From the NCBI GenBank assembly GCA_043819385.1, contig JBDREW010000035.1, forward strand, positions 1 through 10,615: a DNA stretch of 10,615 nt. The letters are read 5' to 3'. The position numbers and the translations under genes are program-made. The notes under the pieces were generated by a model. It did no database searches and was not told the DNA's origin. It was given only the letters and a program-made list of their open reading frames with translations. The number at the start of each line of letters is the position of its first letter. The stretch's first letter is position 1. Below, one piece after another: positions 1-4,961 of this stretch. This DNA is from JBDREW01 sp043819385. GTDB taxonomy: Bacteria; Patescibacteriota; Minisyncoccia; Minisyncoccales; GWA2-38-27.

Positions 1-201
1 AATAATGATAAAAGATTAAACTCTGATCCCTTGAAAAGAACACCTAATGAAATAGCCACAGCTATTACTTCAAAGAACACACAACAAAGACTAAAATTAA
101 AACTTTTACGCAAACATTATGGACAGATAATTGCTAATCAAACTATACTAAAACAACAAACTATTCTACTACCTAATTTGTCCGAAATGTGCGTTAATTA
201 A
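1..201 (+). CDS. C-terminal end of an unidentified protein (partial)
   Basis: Frame 1 is open from the window edge for 66 codons and ends in TAA at 199-201. In DNA this AT-rich, 66 codons without a stop is unlikely by chance, and the composition (Lys, Gln, Leu and Thr rich, with a segment reading LRKHYGQIIANQTILKQQ) looks like a soluble helical protein tail. I do not recognise a family. The start lies outside the window. The stop is only 8 bases before the -35 box of the next promoter, with no visible terminator between them, so transcription may read through into the iscR-like unit. Moderate confidence that it is coding; no function is proposed. Confidence 0.45.
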   Translation, partial: NNDKRLNSDPLKRTPNEIATAITSKNTQQRLKLKLLRKHYGQIIANQTILKQQTILLPNLSEMCVN

Positions 202-208
202 CTATAAT

Positions 209-237
209 TTGACAAGGGTTTTTATTGTTGTTATACT
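209..237 (+). promoter_or_regulatory. Sigma-70 type promoter of the sulfur-transfer operon
   Basis: A perfect -35 TTGACA (209-214), a 17-base spacer and a near-perfect -10 TATACT (232-237) place the transcription start near 244. The resulting leader before the regulator gene would be about 178 bases long. This is one of the strongest consensus promoters in the window, and no equally good one is seen before iscS, iscU, mnmA or thiI, which supports one transcript. Confidence 0.8.
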
Positions 238-244
238 GAATACA

Positions 245-257
245 GACAATATTTGTC
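245..257. promoter_or_regulatory. Candidate operator at the transcription start
   Basis: The perfect inverted repeat GACAA-TAT-TTGTC lies directly at the predicted start of transcription, 7 bases after the -10 box. A repressor bound there would block initiation. The next gene is an Rrf2-family regulator, a family that commonly represses its own operon, so autoregulation is the simplest reading. The site is short and the assignment to this regulator is inferred. Confidence 0.45.
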
Positions 258-300
258 GGTTTTAAATAACTAATAATTTTTAATTTTAAAGTTTTTTCTT

Positions 301-378
301 TTTCCGAGACCCGACCTCTACAAAACTTCCTCTCCCTCTCGAAGAGAGGTCGGGTCTCTCCCAGTTTTCCCTCTCTAT
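301..378 (+). repeat. CT-rich palindromic intergenic repeat, copy 1
   Basis: Perfect 14-bp inverted repeat: GAGACCCGACCTCT (306-319) and its complement (345-358), around a CT-rich loop holding a smaller CTCTC-GAA-GAGAG hairpin (336-348). Related copies occur at 2104-2180 and, inverted, at 7859-8004, all followed by a CCAG(C)TTTYCC-like tail. It lies in the 5' leader of the regulator gene, so it would fold in the mRNA. No U-run follows, so it is not a standard terminator. Confidence 0.8.
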
Positions 379-421
379 CTTAATATTTAATACTAACTAC
401 TTAATACATAATACTTAATTT
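379..421 (+). repeat. TAATACT-type degenerate tandem repeat abutting the start codon
   Basis: About five degenerate copies of a 7-9 base unit (variants of CTTAATACT) fill the space between the CT-rich palindrome and the ATG at 422. The same type of unit is found inside the third palindrome copy near 7892-7972. No Shine-Dalgarno sequence is present, so the ribosome must use this repeat-derived leader. Confidence 0.65.
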
Positions 422-814
422 ATGCAAGTATCAAAAAAATCACAATATGGTCTCAGAGCAATGGTTTATTTAGCAAAAAATTCTAAAAAAGATAAAGTTT
501 GCTCTATTAAAAAAATATCTGAATCAGAAGGTATTCCTTTTGATTTTCTTGAAAAAATATTTTCTGAATTAGAAAAAGGAGATTTAATTAAAGCAAAAAA
601 GGGCTCACAAGGTGGATATTATTTAAATAAAAAATTAAAACAAATAACAGTTGGGAAAATTGTTAGGATTTTAGAAAAAACAACTAAGCCAGTTAAATGT
701 GCTGGATGTGCAAGAGCAGGGGAATGTATGACAAAAAGTACTTGGCAGGAAGTTGGTCAATCTTTAGATGAAACTTTGGATTCTATTAGTTTAGAGGATA
801 TTATAAATAAATAA
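422..814 (+). CDS. Rrf2 family transcriptional regulator (IscR-like)
   Basis: This 130-residue protein has the Rrf2 layout. An N-terminal winged helix-turn-helix (about 1-80) opens with VSKKSQYGLRAMVYLA and contains the wing motif KGSQGGYYL (60-68). A C-terminal segment carries three cysteines, C93, C96 and C102 (C-x2-C-x5-C). In IscR-type members such cysteines bind a Fe-S cluster that sets DNA binding; E. coli IscR has C-x5-C-x5-C, so the first spacing differs here. It is the first gene before iscS and iscU, as in isc operons, and an inverted repeat at the promoter (245-257) could be its operator. The role as an Fe-S or cysteine sensor is inferred from family and position. The ATG at 422 gives the expected Rrf2 N-terminus; no Shine-Dalgarno is seen. 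Confidence 0.9.
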   Translation: MQVSKKSQYGLRAMVYLAKNSKKDKVCSIKKISESEGIPFDFLEKIFSELEKGDLIKAKKGSQGGYYLNKKLKQITVGKIVRILEKTTKPVKCAGCARAGECMTKSTWQEVGQSLDETLDSISLEDIINK

Positions 815-820
815 AAAGTT

Positions 821-937
821 CAAAATTCAAATGTCAAATCAAATCCAAATGTCAAATGTCAAAATAATATAATAAGTATTTTTTGGATTTTGGATTTTGA
901 GCTTGATTTGGATTTTGGATTTTAACATTTAGATTTT
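821..937. repeat. CAAAT-rich imperfect inverted repeat between regulator and iscS
   Basis: The left arm (about 821-864) consists of CAAATGTCAAATC/CAAATCC-type units. The right arm (about 879-937) holds their complement in reverse (GGATTTTGGATTT units, twice), separated by an AT-only loop. Transcribed, it could form a long imperfect hairpin inside the operon. The whole 133-base gap between the two genes is made of this repeat; no promoter or ribosome binding site was seen in it. Confidence 0.65.
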
Positions 938-947
938 AATAAATTAT

Positions 948-2093
948 ATGATTTATTTAGATTACGCAGCAACAACTCCAGTTGATAGTCGTGTGGTAAA
1001 AGCCATGCTTCCTTATTTTTCAAAAAAGTTTGGAAATACAATGTCTCTACATAGATATGGTCAAGAGGCTAAAATTGCTCTTGAAAAGAGCAGGGAAATA
1101 ATAGCTGATTTTATAAAAGCAAAGCCAAATGAAATAATTTTTACTGGTTCTGCGACAGAAAGTAATAATACTGCTTTAAAAGGAATTGCTTTTGCTAATA
1201 AAAACAAAGGAAAGCACATTATAATTTCATCAATTGAACATCCTTGTATAATGGAATCTGCTTTGTGGTTGGAGAAACAAGGGTTTGAAATAACAAGATT
1301 ACAAGTAGATAAATATGGAGTAGTTAATCCCCTAGATGTTAAAAAAGCAATTAAAAAAGACACAATCCTTGTTTCAATAATTTATGCTTCAAATGAAATT
1401 GGAACTATTCAAGACATTCAAGAAATTGGAAATATTTGTAAAGAAAAATCAGTATATTTTCATACTGATGCTGTCCAGAGTTTTGGGAAAATACTTATTG
1501 ATGTAAATAAGATGAACATTGACTTATTAACAGCTAGTTCTCATAAAATATATGGACCAAAGGGATCTGCTTGTTTGTTTGTAAGACAAGGAGTAAAAAT
1601 AGAGCCATTATTACATGGTGGTGGTCAAGAAATGGGTTTAAGGGGCTCAACCATTAATGTTTCGGCAATAGTTGGTTTTAGCAAAGCGGTTGAGATTGTT
1701 GAAAAAGAAATGAAAGAAGAAAGCAAAAGATTATTGATATTAAGAGACAAATTAATAAAACAAGTTTTAAAAATAGAAAAAACATATTTAAATGGTCATT
1801 TTGAGAAAAGATTAACTAACAATGCTAATTTTAGATTTTCTTTTATTGAGGGAGAATCATTAGTTATTCAGCTTGATTTAAAAAGAATTGCTGTTTCAAC
1901 TGGTTCTGCTTGTTCTTCTATGGATTTAAAACCGAGTCATGTTTTATTAGCAATTGGATTAAAACCTGCAGAAGCACATGGATCTTTAAGAATAACATTA
2001 GGTAGATTTACACAAGAAAAAGATATTGATTATTTGATAAAGGTCTTGCCTGATATTGTTAAGCAATTAAGACAGGTCTCTCCATTCAAGTAA
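948..2093 (+). CDS. iscS: Cysteine desulfurase, IscS/NifS type
   Basis: PLP-dependent aminotransferase-fold enzyme that takes sulfur from L-cysteine as an enzyme persulfide, leaving alanine, and passes it to IscU and tRNA thiolases in the cytoplasm. The 381-residue length fits the family. Visible motifs are YLDYAATTP at the N-terminus, the SSIEHPC segment with H98, HTDAVQSFGK (D174, Q177) contacting the cofactor, SSHKIYGPKG with the PLP lysine K200, and the long catalytic loop STGSACSS with the persulfide cysteine C322, followed by PSHVLLAIG. The long loop places it in class I (IscS/NifS) rather than SufS. It follows the Rrf2 regulator and precedes iscU. No Shine-Dalgarno precedes the ATG; the start is fixed by MIYLDYAAT, the usual N-terminus. 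NifS versus IscS naming cannot be settled from sequence alone. Confidence 0.96.
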   Translation: MIYLDYAATTPVDSRVVKAMLPYFSKKFGNTMSLHRYGQEAKIALEKSREIIADFIKAKPNEIIFTGSATESNNTALKGIAFANKNKGKHIIISSIEHPCIMESALWLEKQGFEITRLQVDKYGVVNPLDVKKAIKKDTILVSIIYASNEIGTIQDIQEIGNICKEKSVYFHTDAVQSFGKILIDVNKMNIDLLTASSHKIYGPKGSACLFVRQGVKIEPLLHGGGQEMGLRGSTINVSAIVGFSKAVEIVEKEMKEESKRLLILRDKLIKQVLKIEKTYLNGHFEKRLTNNANFRFSFIEGESLVIQLDLKRIAVSTGSACSSMDLKPSHVLLAIGLKPAEAHGSLRITLGRFTQEKDIDYLIKVLPDIVKQLRQVSPFK

Positions 2094-2103
2094 TAAACAA
2101 TAA

Positions 2104-2180
2104 ATGGACCTCTAAAAAAACTTCCCCTTTCCTCTCTAAGAGAGGTCCGACCTCTTTCCAGCTTTCCTCTCTCTTGCTTT
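2104..2180 (+). repeat. CT-rich palindromic intergenic repeat, copy 2
   Basis: Same family and orientation as 301-378. GGACCTCT (2106-2113) pairs with AGAGGTCC (2141-2148), with a CTTCC/CCTCTCTAAG loop and the tail TTTCCAGCTTTCC. The stem is shorter than in copy 1. It occupies most of the gap between iscS and iscU, starting 11 bases after the iscS stop. Confidence 0.7.
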
Positions 2181-2197
2181 AATTAAAAATTGTTTTA

Positions 2198-2240
2198 TTG
2201 AAAATTCAATGAAAATTTAAAATTTAAAATTTAAAAATAT
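2198..2240 (+). repeat. AAAATTTAAAATTT-type tandem leader repeat before iscU
   Basis: A small hairpin (ATTG-AAAATT-CAAT) is followed by three AAAATTT-type units ending at the iscU ATG (2241). The arrangement matches the leader of the adenylate kinase gene (8064-8112), where the unit is AAAATTGAA. Both share the string GAAAATTCAATGAAAATT with one variation. No Shine-Dalgarno is present. Confidence 0.55.
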
Positions 2241-2696
2241 ATGAGTAATTTTAGTTTATATACAAAAAAGGTAATGGAACATTTTAAAAAACCTCATAAT
2301 TATGGAAGGATTAAAAATCCTGATGGAATTGGAAAGGTTGGAAATATGACCTGTGGAGATGTAATGCATCTCTATATTAAAGTTGGAAAAAATAAAAAAA
2401 ATGAAGAAATAATTAAGGATATAAAGTTTGAAACATTTGGATGTGTTGCTGCTATCTCTACAAGTAGCGTTATTACTGATTTAGCACAAGGAAGAACTTT
2501 GGATAAAGCATTAAAAATTAGTGCTAAAGAAGTTATTTCTGCTTTAGGGGATTTGCCTTCAATCAAAAAACATTGTTCTCTTTTAGCTGTTGATGCTTTA
2601 AATGAGGCAATTTATAATTATTTATCAAAGAATAAGAAAGAAATTTCAAAAGAACTTGAAGAAAAACACAAAAAATTAAAAAAGCATGAACATTAA
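2241..2696 (+). CDS. iscU: Fe-S cluster assembly scaffold, IscU/NifU N-terminal domain
   Basis: Scaffold on which Fe-S clusters are built from iron and the sulfur delivered by the desulfurase. The 151-residue protein has all ligand motifs of the family: GNMTCGD (C38, D40), FGCVAAISTSS (C68) and KKHCSLLA (H111, C112). It starts with the typical YTKKVMEHFKKPHNYGRI. IscU proteins are usually near 125-130 residues; this one adds a strongly charged tail (about 129-151, rich in Lys and Glu, ending in KHEH) that probably forms a helix. The last 11 bases overlap the start of mnmA, pointing to translational coupling. No HscA/HscB, IscA or ferredoxin genes are seen nearby, so any chaperone help must be encoded elsewhere. 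Confidence 0.95.
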   Translation: MSNFSLYTKKVMEHFKKPHNYGRIKNPDGIGKVGNMTCGDVMHLYIKVGKNKKNEEIIKDIKFETFGCVAAISTSSVITDLAQGRTLDKALKISAKEVISALGDLPSIKKHCSLLAVDALNEAIYNYLSKNKKEISKELEEKHKKLKKHEH

Positions 2697-3879
2697 AAAG
2701 AAACAAAGAGTTATTATTGCTATGTCAGGAGGGGTGGATAGTTCTGTGTCGGCTGTTCTTTTACAAAAACAAGGGTATGATGTTGTCGGAGTTTTTATGA
2801 AATTTTGGAGTCCTGAAAAAGAAAATAAATCAATTTGTGCCTATAATAAATGTTGTAGTCCTGAATCAGAAAAAAGAGCGCGCAAAGTTGCTCAAAAGCT
2901 TAAAATTCCATTTTATGTATTCAATTTTGAAAAAGAATTTAAAAAACAAGTTGTTGATTATTTTTTAAGAGAGTATAAATTAGGATTAACTCCTAATCCT
3001 TGTGTTGTTTGTAATAAGGAAATTAAATTCGGGCTTTTATTCAAAAAACTTTTATCATTTGATGTTGATTTTATTGCCACAGGACATTATGTTAAAAAAT
3101 CAAATATCAAAAATCAAATAGGAACAAGTTCCTCGCAAGCGAGAGCAAAATTAAATACCAAAAATCAAAAATTAAAAGAAGAATATAAAATATTAAAAAG
3201 TAAAGACAAGAATAAAGACCAATCATATTTTTTATGGCAGTTAAATCAAAAGATATTAGAAAAAACTTTATTTCCAATAGGAGATTATACAAAATCAGAA
3301 GTTAGAAAATTAGCTAATAAATATAAATTGTCTGTTTCTGAAATTCCAGAGTCCCAAGAAGTTTGTTTTATTCAGACAACAACAAACGATTTTCTTAAAA
3401 AATATCTTAAAACAAAAATAGGACATATCGTTGATAAAAATAAAAAAATCATCGGAGAGCACAAAGGACTATGGTTTTATACAATTGGACAAAGAAAAGG
3501 AATAGAGCTCTCACAAGGCCCTTTTTATGTCATAGGAAAGGATTTTAAGAGGAACTTTTTAATTGTAAGTAAGAATCAAAAGGATTTATTAGGCAAAGAG
3601 TTAAATGCTGAAAAAATTAATTGGATTTCTAGTAAAGTTCCGAAATTTCCATTAAAGGCAATGGTAAAAATAAGGTATGGCAGTAAACCTGCTTTAGCTA
3701 TTATTTTAAAAGATAAGGATAAAATAAAAGATAAGGATAAAATAAAAGATAATAATGAAATAAAAGACAATAATGAAATAAAAATAAAGTTTCTAAAACC
3801 ACAAAAAGCTATTGCTTCTGGTCAATCAGCAGTAATTTATAAGGGACAACAACTTTTAGGCGGTGGGGTAATAAAATAA
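2686..3879 (+). CDS. mnmA: tRNA-uridine 2-sulfurtransferase MnmA
   Basis: Makes 2-thiouridine at position 34 of Lys, Glu and Gln tRNAs by adenylating the uridine and transferring a persulfide sulfur. The N-terminal PP-loop is SGGVDSS (14-20). The nucleophilic cysteine lies in NPCVVCNKEIKFG (C109) and the second catalytic cysteine in SQEVCFI (C227). KDQSYFLWQL, FYTIGQRKGI and the C-terminal SGQSAVIYKGQQLLGGG are family hallmarks. At 397 residues it is longer than the usual 360 or so. The excess lies in two low-complexity insertions: 139-166, between GHYVKK and YKILKSKDKNKDQ, and four 6-residue repeats at 342-365 in the C-terminal beta-barrel. The frame stays open, so the gene appears functional. 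The start overlaps iscU by 11 bases. Sulfur presumably comes from the adjacent cysteine desulfurase. Confidence 0.95.
   Translation: MNIKKKQRVIIAMSGGVDSSVSAVLLQKQGYDVVGVFMKFWSPEKENKSICAYNKCCSPESEKRARKVAQKLKIPFYVFNFEKEFKKQVVDYFLREYKLGLTPNPCVVCNKEIKFGLLFKKLLSFDVDFIATGHYVKKSNIKNQIGTSSSQARAKLNTKNQKLKEEYKILKSKDKNKDQSYFLWQLNQKILEKTLFPIGDYTKSEVRKLANKYKLSVSEIPESQEVCFIQTTTNDFLKKYLKTKIGHIVDKNKKIIGEHKGLWFYTIGQRKGIELSQGPFYVIGKDFKRNFLIVSKNQKDLLGKELNAEKINWISSKVPKFPLKAMVKIRYGSKPALAIILKDKDKIKDKDKIKDNNEIKDNNEIKIKFLKPQKAIASGQSAVIYKGQQLLGGGVIK
3100..3183 (+). repeat. In-frame low-complexity insertion in mnmA
   Basis: These 28 codons have no counterpart in typical MnmA proteins, where the GHY motif runs directly into the YxLLKxxDxxKDQSYFL segment. 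The DNA is CAAAAATCAAAT-type repeat flanking two small adjoining hairpins (GGAAC-AA-GTTCC at 3121-3132 and CTCGC-AA-GCGAG at 3132-3143), resembling intergenic repeats of this window rather than coding sequence. The length is a multiple of three and there is no stop in the reading frame. The boundaries are judged by eye. Confidence 0.55.
3709..3780 (+). repeat. Four 18-bp in-frame tandem repeats in mnmA
   Basis: Four consecutive 18-base units encode KDKDKI, KDKDKI, KDNNEI and KDNNEI. The first two units are nearly identical, as are the last two, suggesting two rounds of duplication. They extend a loop in the C-terminal barrel domain of MnmA, between the KIRYGSKPALAII strand and the FLKPQKAIASGQSAV strand. 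Confidence 0.85.
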
Positions 3880-3892
3880 TATAAACTAAATT

Positions 3893-3913
3893 AGCGGAGA
3901 GCAGGGCTCCGCT
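3893..3913. repeat. Solo REP-like hairpin after mnmA
   Basis: AGCGGAG...CTCCGCT forms a 7-bp hairpin (9 bp if one bulged A is allowed). Its CGGAGAG...CTCCG core resembles one arm of the palindromes flanking the nearby transposase, so it is probably a diverged solo copy. It starts 13 bases after the mnmA stop; no U-run follows directly, so termination is uncertain. Confidence 0.5.
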
Positions 3914-3973
3914 GATTCTGATTAAAAAAATGAAAAAACAAATGAAAAAACAAATTAAATAATTCACAAAGAC

Positions 3974-4022
3974 TTACGGAGAGATGCTCTCCGTAACTAT
4001 AACGGAGAGCATCTCTCCGTAA
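3974..4022. repeat. Left 49-bp palindromic repeat flanking the transposase
   Basis: Two arms (TTACGGAGAGATGCTCTCCGT and its exact complement) surround the spacer AACTATA. Each arm is itself a hairpin (CGGAGAG/CTCTCCG), so the DNA can fold as one long stem or as two small ones. The complementarity extends one base further on each side (3973 and 4023). The other copy at 4783-4831 is identical except for one base in the spacer (A3996 versus G4805) and lies in the same orientation. Confidence 0.95.
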
Positions 4023-4047
4023 GTTTTATTCTTAAATATATTTATTT

Positions 4048-4770
4048 ATGTCTTACAATAAAAGAGAACTTATTAATGGAGAGATTTATCATATTATTTT
4101 AAGAGGAATTGATGATAATTTACTCTTTAAAGATATAAATGATTATTATCGTGGTATTTTTTCTATTTACGAATTTAATAATGATAAATCAATAGAAATT
4201 AGAGAAAGGAGGGCAGATCGCAAAAAACAAAAAAGTTGCGGTGACAATCTTTCTGTAATTGATAAAAGGGATAGACTCGTGGATATTTTAGCATTCTGTT
4301 TTATGCCTAACCATATTCACTTATTAGTTAAACAGATAAAAGATAATGGAATAACTAAATTTATGAATAAAGTAGGGGCTGGTTATGGAGGATATTTTAA
4401 TAGAAAATATGAAAGAAAAGGGCATGTATTTCAAAATAGATTTGATTTGGTTCCTATTAAAAGTAATAATCAACTTAAAATAACATTTACGTATATTCAT
4501 GCTAACCCTATATCAATAATAGAACCTAAATGGAAAGAAATAGGAATAAAAAATCCAGAAAAAGTTATTAAATTCTTAGAGCAAGAATATAAATGGTCAA
4601 GTTATCCAGATTACTTAGAAAACAAAAACTTTCCTTCAATTACAGAAAGAGAATTTATGACACAAATAATGGAAGGAGAACAAGGATTTAAAGATTTTAT
4701 TCAAAACTGGGTTTTGTTTAAAAAGGAATTGAATGAATTGAACAAATTTAAAGATTCGTTTTTAGAATAG
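4048..4770 (+). CDS. REP-associated tyrosine transposase (RAYT, Y1/HUH)
   Basis: Single-strand DNA transposase-like nuclease of the Y1 (IS200-like) superfamily, in the branch linked to REP palindromes. The 240-residue protein begins with the typical INGEIYHIILRGIDD. It carries the HUH metal-binding motif in FCFMPNHIHLLV (H89, H91) and the tyrosine helix in GAGYGGYFNRKYERKGHVFQNRF, where Y113 or Y116 is the likely nucleophile. A later segment, TYIHANPI, is also conserved. A basic stretch (52-75) between the first strands and the HUH motif is common in related proteins. The gene is intact and bracketed by two almost identical double-hairpin repeats, the expected substrates of such an enzyme. 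It separates mnmA from thiI within an otherwise coherent tRNA-thiolation set, so it is probably a later arrival. Confidence 0.92.
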   Translation: MSYNKRELINGEIYHIILRGIDDNLLFKDINDYYRGIFSIYEFNNDKSIEIRERRADRKKQKSCGDNLSVIDKRDRLVDILAFCFMPNHIHLLVKQIKDNGITKFMNKVGAGYGGYFNRKYERKGHVFQNRFDLVPIKSNNQLKITFTYIHANPISIIEPKWKEIGIKNPEKVIKFLEQEYKWSSYPDYLENKNFPSITEREFMTQIMEGEQGFKDFIQNWVLFKKELNELNKFKDSFLE

Positions 4771-4782
4771 AATTAAACTAAT

Positions 4783-4831
4783 TTACGGAGAGATGCTCTC
4801 CGTAGCTATAACGGAGAGCATCTCTCCGTAA
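4783..4831. repeat. Right 49-bp palindromic repeat flanking the transposase
   Basis: Direct repeat of 3974-4022 with one mismatch; spacer AGCTATA. The inverted repeat extends by three more bases on each side (4780-4834), giving 24-bp arms. It begins 12 bases after the transposase stop codon. Confidence 0.95.
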
Positions 4832-4848
4832 ATTATTGCTTATATTTT

Positions 4849-4961
4849 ATGGAAAAACAAATAAAATGAAAACAATAAAAACAATAAAATGAAAACAATA
4901 AAAACAATAAAATGAAAAAATGAAAACAATAAAATGAAAAAATGAAAACAATAAAAACAAT
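4849..4961 (+). repeat. ATGAAAACAATAAA tandem repeat forming a ladder of mini-ORFs into thiI
   Basis: A-rich units built on ATGAAAACAATAAAAACAATAAA are repeated up to and into the thiI start. They create six short ORFs: ATG at 4849 (MEKQIK), 4866 and 4889 (each MKTIKTIK), 4912 (MKK), 4920 (MKTIK) and 4934 (MKK). Each ends in a TGA overlapping the next start as ATGA, and the last overlaps the thiI ATG at 4942. thiI itself begins MKTIKTIK, so its N-terminus is one copy of the repeated peptide. Whether the mini-ORFs are translated is unknown. Confidence 0.8.

Larger units (their letters stand above)
3974..4831 (+). mobile_element. RAYT-carrying unit with 49-bp direct palindromic repeats
   Basis: The unit consists of palindrome, transposase gene and palindrome, 858 bases in all. 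The two ends match at 48 of 49 positions. Both sides carry A-rich sequence with a similar short ORF (MKKQIK-stop on the left at 3942, MEKQIK-stop on the right at 4849), which suggests insertion into, or duplication of, one original A-rich spacer. No clear target duplication of fixed length was found, as expected for HUH enzymes. Confidence 0.65.

Noticed and set aside
1061..1363. Antisense open frames within iscS, and similar ones in iscU, mnmA, thiI and the MBL gene.
   Set aside because: They lie opposite genes with clear family motifs, show no recognisable domain, and have no promoter or ribosome site of their own.
3893..3913. Hairpin after mnmA as an intrinsic terminator separating mnmA from thiI.
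   Set aside because: No U-run follows the stem, and its core resembles the transposase-associated palindromes, so a repeat is the better description.
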